Shown here: one piece after another, positions 57,894-64,000 of the stretch | Position numbering within the stretch: position 1 is the first letter of the stretch | How the letters are laid out: every line of letters begins with the position of its first letter | DNA from: Neurospora tetraspora | Taxonomy: Eukaryota > Ascomycota > Sordariomycetes > Sordariales > Sordariaceae | Reading direction: 5' to 3' | Assembly: GCF_033439725.1 (NCBI RefSeq) | Contig: NW_026944387.1 | Coordinates: 3,968,001 to 4,032,000, forward strand | Length of the DNA: 64,000 bases | Notes under the pieces: generated by a model | The model's input: only the letters and a program-made list of their open reading frames with translations | What the model was told of the DNA's origin: nothing | The model's database searches: none | Program-made: the position numbers and the translations under genes

Positions 57894-58217
57894 TAAAGGA
57901 AGAACATGTGGATCAAGAACCTGTGGAGGAGGAAGAGCTTTGATGTTCTAGTTTTGGATGTGCATGAGCAGGGAGATGGTTGACGCCTGTAGTCCGGTTT
58001 CGTCGCTTTCGAGACATCTGTAAACCCTTATATAATCCTTGATTCATTCTTTCCGCCCTCCTAGATTGTGATTTCGTTCGAAGTGTTCTGCGCCAATTGC
58101 ATGAGACTGGCTTCGGCGTCATGGGGGAATGCACAGCCAAGAGGACGTCGGATCCCAATGTTTCCTCATAACGCCCACGTTCGACAAGTATCCAACAACA
58201 ACCAATAAGGTTCCACA

Positions 58218-58302
58218 GGGCGTGTGGCTCAGTTGGTAGAGCGTTCGCTTAGCATGTTTCCCAGCATGCGAAAGGTCCTGGGTTCGATTCCCAGCTCGTC
58301 CA
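58218..58302 (+). tRNA. tRNA-Ala (anticodon AGC) with 12 nt intron
   Basis: Starts GGGCGTG and ends CTCGTCC plus discriminator A (six of seven acceptor pairs, one U-U). The D-arm is GCTC/GAGC, the anticodon stem TTCGC/GCGAA, and the T-arm CTGGG-TTCGATT-CCCAG. The anticodon loop reads TTAGCAT once the insert TGTTTCCCAGCA is removed after position 37, the standard nuclear tRNA intron site. The mature length is 73 nt. A run of four T at 58,307-58,310 follows, as expected for Pol III termination. Confidence 0.93.
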
Positions 58303-59343
58303 AATCTTTTGCACTTTTCGTACCCCTCGCCTCCATTTTTTGCTTCTCTTCTTTTTGCCAACGAAAAGTTCTTGGGTAAGGAAACGGGGCGTGACCTGGA
58401 TGCTTTGGTGGTTGGTGTCACGCTCCTTTTTGCGACCAAAGGAAATGTCTTCTCTGATGTTGGTGCACAAACCACCTGCATCAGTTTCTTTTGCTGGTCC
58501 ACATGTTCTGCACTCGCCCGCTCACGGCACCCCTGGCAGCGTTCTATCTATCCACTTTCAACGTCCTTTCTTCTCCCAACTCACCAACCGAACCCATTTT
58601 CTGGCAACCTAGCAATCTTTCATCGTTGAATCCGTCATCGCACTCGCACAAACACAAGCCTCACGGTACAGCACATCTTGTTTCCCTGCCCGCAACGTAA
58701 GACTCAGAAGCCAAATATGGCTGACACCGTGCTGCCTACCTTACCCCCGCAGCTCCGCAATGCCCACTGGGATACCCCGCTAACGCACTGCCTGCGTTAA
58801 AGGCAGAGGAAACGATAGCAACCTATCTAAGTCAACGATACCCTCCCCTCCATCCGCCCAACGACCGACATCCCCAACGATGTTTCCAACGACATGTCAC
58901 GGACCTACCGAAAGGAAAATTGATCCCGACTCGCTGAACAAAGGGCTTCTTTACGTGGCGCATTTCGCTGCGGCGGTCATGTACAGGTGCTTTGCTTGGC
59001 GGTACCTGTAGCTGTCGTTGGTTATAACGGGCGGGCGGGTGGGCGGTTGGCGCCAACAGTCCAAGCCCAACATCTATCCATCAACGCACCATGTCATAGG
59101 GAGTTGGCAAGGGCAAGGGGCAAAGAAACAAAGAGACCAGTTGAATGTGGATTCGGCAAGGGCATAATTGACATGCGTTGGAACAGAATCGAAGATCCGA
59201 TCCCCTTGAGTTTTTCGCCCTCCTCGCTCTCCCCGGAGTTCCGAGCATCCAACCACCAACTTTTAGCCCATCCGCTTTACCACAAGATACCTTATACCTA
59301 GCTTCCAGTGGAATCCTCCAAGCCCTCCGATATCCGTATGTAC
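58303..59343. other. Intergenic stretch between tRNA and cellobiohydrolase gene
   Basis: Contains the tRNA terminator and the 3' flank of the GH7 gene. Open frames are short and overlapping, with no recognised domain. Confidence 0.4.
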
Positions 59344-60897
59344 TTAAACATTAACAGTAGACCCAACAGGACCAAACCGAATGTTCGAGTAGATAACCTT
59401 GGAGCTACCATAGTTACTCTCCACCTCCGCCGGGACACCCGAGCTCTGCGCACAATCACCACGGGCAGCACCAGGCTGGCCCTCCTTCTCAGGCGGGTAG
59501 GTGGAATCAAGCCAGAGCATGTTAGCGTAGTGGTCGTCCCAGATGGACATGACGAGAACCATCGGCATGCGCAGGGCCGAATTGAGCTGGGCGAAGCCGC
59601 CGACCTCTGCGAAGCGGTCGCGGTCGCCGAACACCTTGAACTGCGCGGTGCAGAACTCGGGCGTGATGTTGGCGTTGTCGGACGGGATGCCGTCCCACTT
59701 GGGGCCGGGGATCTCGATCTTCTTGCCGTTTTGGACGAAGAATTGGGTGAGCTTGTTTTCCTCGAAGCGGGAGACGACGCTGTTGGTAGGAAGGGATTGT
59801 TAGTGATGTGGGTAAGTGGATGAAGGGTTACAGGGGAGGGGAAGGGACATACGTGAACTTCTTGCTGGTGTCGACGGTCTTGCCCTTGCCGTAGAAGTCG
59901 GTGTTGCCCATGCGGTACGGGTTGTAGTCGCAGCCGTTGGCGTCGCAAAGACCGGCGAAGCGGTCCTCGGAGTAGGTACCGCCGCAGTTGTCCTTCTCGC
60001 AGACGTGGTACTTATTGGTCTTGCACGCGTGCGGCGTGAAGGCGAACGAGTGTGCGTTGGACTCCCTGTTTCCATTCGACATTCGGTCAGCAATAGCCCG
60101 AAGGACATCTCTGATTGTGATAATAAGGGAACTCACCAAACGTCAATCTCAGCGCAGCAACCACCGTAAGGACCGACACCAGCGTTGGCATCGTTCGTGG
60201 ACGGAGCCCAACCGTCAACATTGGCCTTGCCACCAACGAACTTGAGATCACGAGCGCATTGTGCATCGCAGTACTATCAAATCTGTCAGCCCCAATCTTC
60301 ACACCCAGGATGTGGTTCACAAGTACTTACACCAGTACCATACTTAGCACCAGCCTTGTTGCTAGAGTAGCTAGCCATACCACCGTCCTCCTCCATAGCC
60401 ACAAAGTAGAGAGCAGCGTTCAAGCCGCACTCGACAGTCGACAGATCAACATCGAAAGCAAACTCGTTGTTCATGAGCGTGAACATCTGGTACTTGGATG
60501 CGCCATTCATGAGGTAGAAGCGCGAGCCGATGTTGGTGCCGTACTCGTGCTTGGTGACGAACTTGAGGGTGAGGGCATCACCGCTGGTCGAGGCTCCGTA
60601 GGTAGTTCCGTAGTTAGCTCCATCAAGCTGGCACTTGGACGCGCAGTCGGTGGCGCTGCTGCAGGCGCTGGTCCACTTGTTGCCGTCGTAGCAGTTCTTG
60701 CCGTTGGAGTCGTGGAGCCAGCGCCAGTTGGAGTCAATGACGACCTCGGCGCTGACGGAGCTGCAGTTGGCCTTGCCGGTACACTTCTTCCATGCCAGCT
60801 TGGGGTGTGTCTCCGTCGTCTGCTTGCCGACTTGCTGGGCGGTGGCGAGCCCGAGAAGGGGCAAAGCCGCAACGAGGTATTCGAGATAGGCCTTCAT
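59344..60897 (-). CDS. GH7 cellobiohydrolase (450 aa, no CBM1)
   Basis: Four exons: 60331-60897, 60137-60273, 59853-60065 and 59344-59779. All introns (57, 71, 73 nt) have GT-AG ends and keep frame. A signal peptide ([20 protein letters not shown]) is followed by [20 protein letters not shown], the start of mature GH7 proteins. The catalytic motif EIDVWE gives nucleophile E231, D233 and acid/base E236, all kept, with intron 2 splitting the Trp codon. Late landmarks are [20 protein letters not shown] and [14 protein letters not shown]. The enzyme is secreted and releases cellobiose from the reducing ends of cellulose. It ends right after the catalytic domain ([10 protein letters not shown]), so linker and CBM1 are absent, as in many single-domain GH7s. 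A MITE lies about 250 bp upstream. Confidence 0.95.
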
Positions 60898-61145
60898 TAT
60901 GATGGCCTGGAGAGAACAGTAGTAGTGTGAACGTCGTCAAGAAGGCGGATGGCGTGACCGGTAGATCCAAGTTCGAATCCTGGGTGGTGCATCCCCTCAT
61001 TTATACGTTTTCTTTGCTGGAGAGACTCGCCGCTCCATTTGGCCACGACCTTCTTAGCCTGTAACCGATGAGGCATGCCAGATCTGGAAACATGCTCGAC
61101 ACTTCATGGAATCGTTATCCGATTTCCCACATATCCCGGACTGGT
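60898..61145 (-). promoter_or_regulatory. Proximal promoter of the GH7 gene
   Basis: About 250 bp between the start codon and the hAT-type MITE. No CreA- or Xyr1-type cluster stands out by eye. A TTCGAATCC motif at 60,972-60,980 resembles a tRNA B-box, but no tRNA folds around it. Confidence 0.35.
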
Positions 61146-61153
61146 TGACCAAT

Positions 61154-61505
61154 CAGCGATGTAGATAACTCAAGTTCAATCAAACAAGGGTTTGAGGTTG
61201 ATTGAGTGGGTCAAGTAATCGAGTTGAGTTGATTGATTGCTTGATTGATCAAGTAATTGCCAAGAATAGTGGGGCCTATAGCGAACCCTAACCCTGACCT
61301 CAAATACCGCTTCCAAAGCCCAGACCGCCGGCAAAATCGACAACTTTTATTACCAAAAAATAATACTGCCGGGCGGCCAATTAAGGTCAATCAAATTGAC
61401 GGTCTATAATTGCTTGATTGACTTGGAGGGACAGCCCGATTTGATTGCTTGTATTTGCTTGATTGCTTGAACTTGGCTTGGCAACTTGACTTATCTACAT
61501 CGCTG
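61154..61505. mobile_element. hAT-type MITE, 352 bp, upstream of the GH7 gene
   Basis: Terminal inverted repeats start CAGCGATGTAGATAA, with 22 of 23 positions matching between ends, and the 8 bp duplication TGACCAAT is perfect (61146-61153 and 61506-61513). The core at 61257-61380 aligns with the core of the MITE at 5839-6188: TTGCCAA, GTGGGGCC, a TTTTA..CCAAAAAA block, CTGCCGG and GGCGGCCAA in the same order and spacing. The subterminal arms are built from TTGATTGATTGC-like units instead of GAGTTGAGTC units. It has no coding capacity. Confidence 0.92.
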
Positions 61506-61513
61506 TGACCAAT

Positions 61514-63846
61514 CGACATTCCACAAGTTGATTGAGGTCAACCTCCGGACCGTTAAGGGATAGCTTGGCTCGGCAGTCTTCCGAGATGAGTGAGCCTGGG
61601 GAATCTGGGGAAGCTCGGGAAGGCTTCGTGGAGTGCGTCTGTACCCGAGAGGCGGGGAAGTTTGATGGCTGATTCGTTGGACTGCTGTATAGATCCCATT
61701 GTTAGTATCCTAGAGGCGAGAGATCAACCAGGTTACAAAGTCTAGCACGACCTTCAAAGCAAGGCCCCGAGTTGATCTCTGCGTCCATCCTACCGTCGCC
61801 CAGCCGTTCCTCGTTATCTTTCCGACATTCCATATCGACTTGGTGAACAGTGGCGGAGGTTCTCGGCCGGACTCTGGTCGTTGAGTAATGCCAGCAATAG
61901 CAGGTGAAGCAGCGGTTGAGGATTCGTGATGGGCGCATCAACTCGCAATGCAATCAACATGGCAATTAATCCCCCCCCCTCATCGGGGTCCTGCCACCGA
62001 CGGCTTCATAGGAGCCAAGAATGCCGTAGTCGTCTCATTGGCGGGCGTCGAGCACATGAGGTGATGGTTTGCCGGCAGTTGTGGTGGTGATTGGGGTAGA
62101 ACGATTCTGGGCACGAGTAGCACACATTGGCTGGATATTGAGGTGTAGACGCGATCTTCAGGGAAAAATATTCCACATGGTTTTGAGTGGTGAGCAGGTG
62201 AGCGGGAGATATTAAGAACCAGGAGTTGAGAGGACGAGCCGCTGTATTTATCCCGGAGATTGGAGAGTGCGGAGGTGGGACTTCCGGCCGCTTTTGCGCG
62301 GCGTGGGGCCGGGACAGGGCGGCTGGGGGCCAAGACTGCTGGTGGCTTGATGCTGCAACCATGACCCTCGTGACTTGCAAAACGGTGCTAGAAGCGAGCC
62401 ATGACCCGGCTTCACGGGAATGGACGCCCGTAATTTTCGGTGATATACATACCGAGTCGAGATCCCTCTCCGTCACTTCCATCTTGGACTCTGCCAAGTT
62501 CTGAATTTGACTCCTTTGCTGGGGAACCCGAGGGTTTTGGGTAACAAGAGCTGCCATGCATCAATGCGTTTCTGTACTCTGATACTTACCAGAATGTCAG
62601 CAAATGGGTTTTAAGGATTTCACCCCATAGTGGTGGATGTCCAAAGAATTGGCGTTGGGCAGAGGTGATGGTAGTGGGAAAAGCCTCCCGTGGATAGCAT
62701 AGACCGGACATGACAATTGAGAGCTCTGAATGACAATGTGCATTGCGACTCCCCATGGTCTCGCATGTTTGGCTGTGATGGTAGTTCTGGGGGGTGTCAA
62801 TAGGCTGCTTGAAAGGTTGTGGTCCTGCCATAATTTAGAATCGTCATGGTGATGACACTGGTCCATGTGAATAAAGCTGGAAATTGTGTCGAGACTTTGT
62901 TCCTGAAGACAACTCCCAGTGATCTTTGCTTGGCCCAATTGCAATCGCATTGTCCGAGCAGATGCACACAAGCCCGTCGGTATCCACCATTCAGGGGTTT
63001 GTTTACATCGCTAACCAACCACTTGTCGCCTGCAGCGCTTGCTAGAAAACACCAGAGGAAATGGGTCCACTCACATCCAGGGGCGTCCCCTTTTCCGCCA
63101 ACAGCGGTATCTTGGCAACGTGCAGAGGTGCACCGCCGTGTGACACCATCACAGTTGCACGAGAACCCGAACCCCCAAAGACTCCCAGTTTAGCGACAGA
63201 AATGAATCGTGCACTAACCTTAAGCTTATCTGGGCGAGGAGGCGTACAAAAATGACAGGGGTGACAGCTTGCATACCGAGATCAGGTTACGATCAATACT
63301 GCAACCCAATGTTTCCCAAACCGAGTTCGTGGCGCGAGTCGAAATGTTGGAAATACTGGTGCCTGATTGTGGAATGCCATTTCCGACGGCGAGGCCCCCT
63401 CGGATTGGACGAAATGGTGAAACGATGGAACCTCCAGCTAAGGAAACCCGGTATTGTCAGCTGTGATCAGCAGCTAGTCCTGTGCTGAATCCACTGTAGT
63501 CAGCACCAATTCCCCCAAGAACACTAAGACAATCTTCGATGTGGAGGTGATGGGACGTTCAATTACTCAGTCCATGCATGGTGGCAGGGTGTCGGGTAAG
63601 ACATTGGCCTATCACCAAACACAGGATTGAGCCTCAGTGGGCTTGGTCTTCGACAAGGACATCGGTATTTCATCGGATGTAGGAGCAATTCCATGCGTTT
63701 GCAATGCGATCTCCATCATGGGACGAACTAGTCGGTGAGTGCCGATTTCGCATAAGATCTGCCAATTCCCATCGTAGTTCAGCTGGTGGGTCGAAAAGTC
63801 CGGAGGGGAATGCCACTCTTTGCTTCTGCAACACCACAGCTTTGAG
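61514..63846. other. Long intergenic stretch
   Basis: No gene is supported over 2.3 kb. The longest frames (minus strand, about 62,006-62,557 and 62,597-62,971) have no domain, no introns and compositions like non-coding DNA. A C-run occurs at 61,971-61,979. The right end is the promoter of the gene starting at 63,847. Confidence 0.4.
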
Positions 63847-64000
63847 ATGGTGGTGATCAAGCAATTCTTGGCCGCTGTGGCTCTCTTTGGGAGCAGCGCG
63901 GTTGCTGCCCCGTCCCTGGACATCTCCGCCTCAGTCTCCCTGAACTGGACCAACACCCAAAGTGTTTCCAACCGACCGACCAAGTTCTGGTACTCAAACA
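63847..64000 (+). CDS. Start of a secreted protein gene (partial)
   Basis: The frame is open from the ATG at 63847 to the window edge (51 codons). It begins with a clear signal peptide, MVVIKQFLAAVALFGSSAVA, likely cleaved after the alanines before PSLD. The mature N-terminus reads ISASVSLNWTNTQSVSNRPT. Too little is visible to name the family. Its 3' part lies outside the window. Confidence 0.65.
   Translation, partial: MVVIKQFLAAVALFGSSAVAAPSLDISASVSLNWTNTQSVSNRPTKFWYSN

Larger units (their letters stand above)
53951..57943 (+). pseudogene. Hypothetical acidic-tail protein gene split by a Harbinger transposon
   Basis: Coding segments 53951-54317 and 57897-57943 together make 138 codons (137 aa). 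The C-terminal half is acidic and repeat-like: SFEVESSEESAEEDPVDGEI, then VEGKPVKEEPVKEEHVDQEPVEEEEL, where KEEP/KEEH units straddle the insertion point. As it stands, the frame runs into the transposon end and stops at 54325. The N-terminal start is uncertain, since a competing frame (53991-54185) contains a hydrophobic segment. There is no known domain. Confidence 0.6.

Noticed and set aside
59308-60930. Long plus-strand open frames opposite the GH7 gene
   Set aside because: They are antisense shadows of GC-biased codons in the cellobiohydrolase exons and cross its introns without splice logic.
60930-60995. tRNA-like TTCGAATCC motif in front of the GH7 start codon
   Set aside because: No matching 5' acceptor strand or D-arm can be drawn. 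Only an isolated B-box resemblance remains.
62006-62971. Minus-strand frames of 124-183 codons
   Set aside because: No introns, domains or protein-like composition. They are consistent with chance open frames in GC-balanced DNA.

Overview
The window looks like nuclear DNA of a filamentous ascomycete, most likely a sordariomycete. Genes have short GT-AG introns with CTGAC or CTAAC branch sites. Secreted cellulose-active proteins (a GH7 cellobiohydrolase and a CBM1/DUF1996 protein) and a PTH11-like rhodopsin-fold receptor are typical of this group. Gene islands of ordinary base composition alternate with very AT-rich blocks that are short of CA and TG dinucleotides, the signature of repeat-induced point mutation (RIP). 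The species call is an inference.

Layout. 1-7,021: a Tourist-like MITE, a small three-exon gene, a tRNA-like relic, an F-box/2EXR-like gene, and a DUF1996-CBM1 gene broken by a hAT-type MITE. 7,027-34,023: one Ty1/copia element, flanked by a CTATC duplication, that has received a stack of later insertions. These are an 8.4 kb Gypsy element that itself holds a second 8.4 kb Gypsy, two solo LTRs of one family in opposite orientation, a small LTR element, and a 526 bp inverted-repeat element. All target duplications are intact or nearly so, giving a full relative order. 35,026-38,619: a RIP-mutated Mutator-like (MULE) DNA transposon. 39,389-42,771: two divergent paralogous genes in tandem. 44,483-45,750: a rhodopsin-domain receptor gene. 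46,500-51,110: several coding-like but frame-broken stretches, including an RNA-ligase-like N-terminus. 51,438-52,708: a spliced RNase H-fold gene and a Gln/Trp-rich stretch after it. 53,951-57,943: a gene split exactly by a 3.6 kb PIF/Harbinger transposon. 58,218: an intron-bearing tRNA-Ala. 59,344-60,897: GH7 cellobiohydrolase with four exons, and a second hAT MITE upstream of it. 63,847-end: the start of a secreted-protein gene.

The strongest observations concern mobile DNA acting on host genes. In two cases (8 bp GTTGGGCA and 3 bp TAA duplications) removing the transposon and one duplication copy on paper gives back a continuous host reading frame. Two sibling hAT MITEs keep a 123-124 bp core but carry entirely different subterminal repeat arrays. 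No CRISPR, rRNA or complete biosynthetic cluster is visible.
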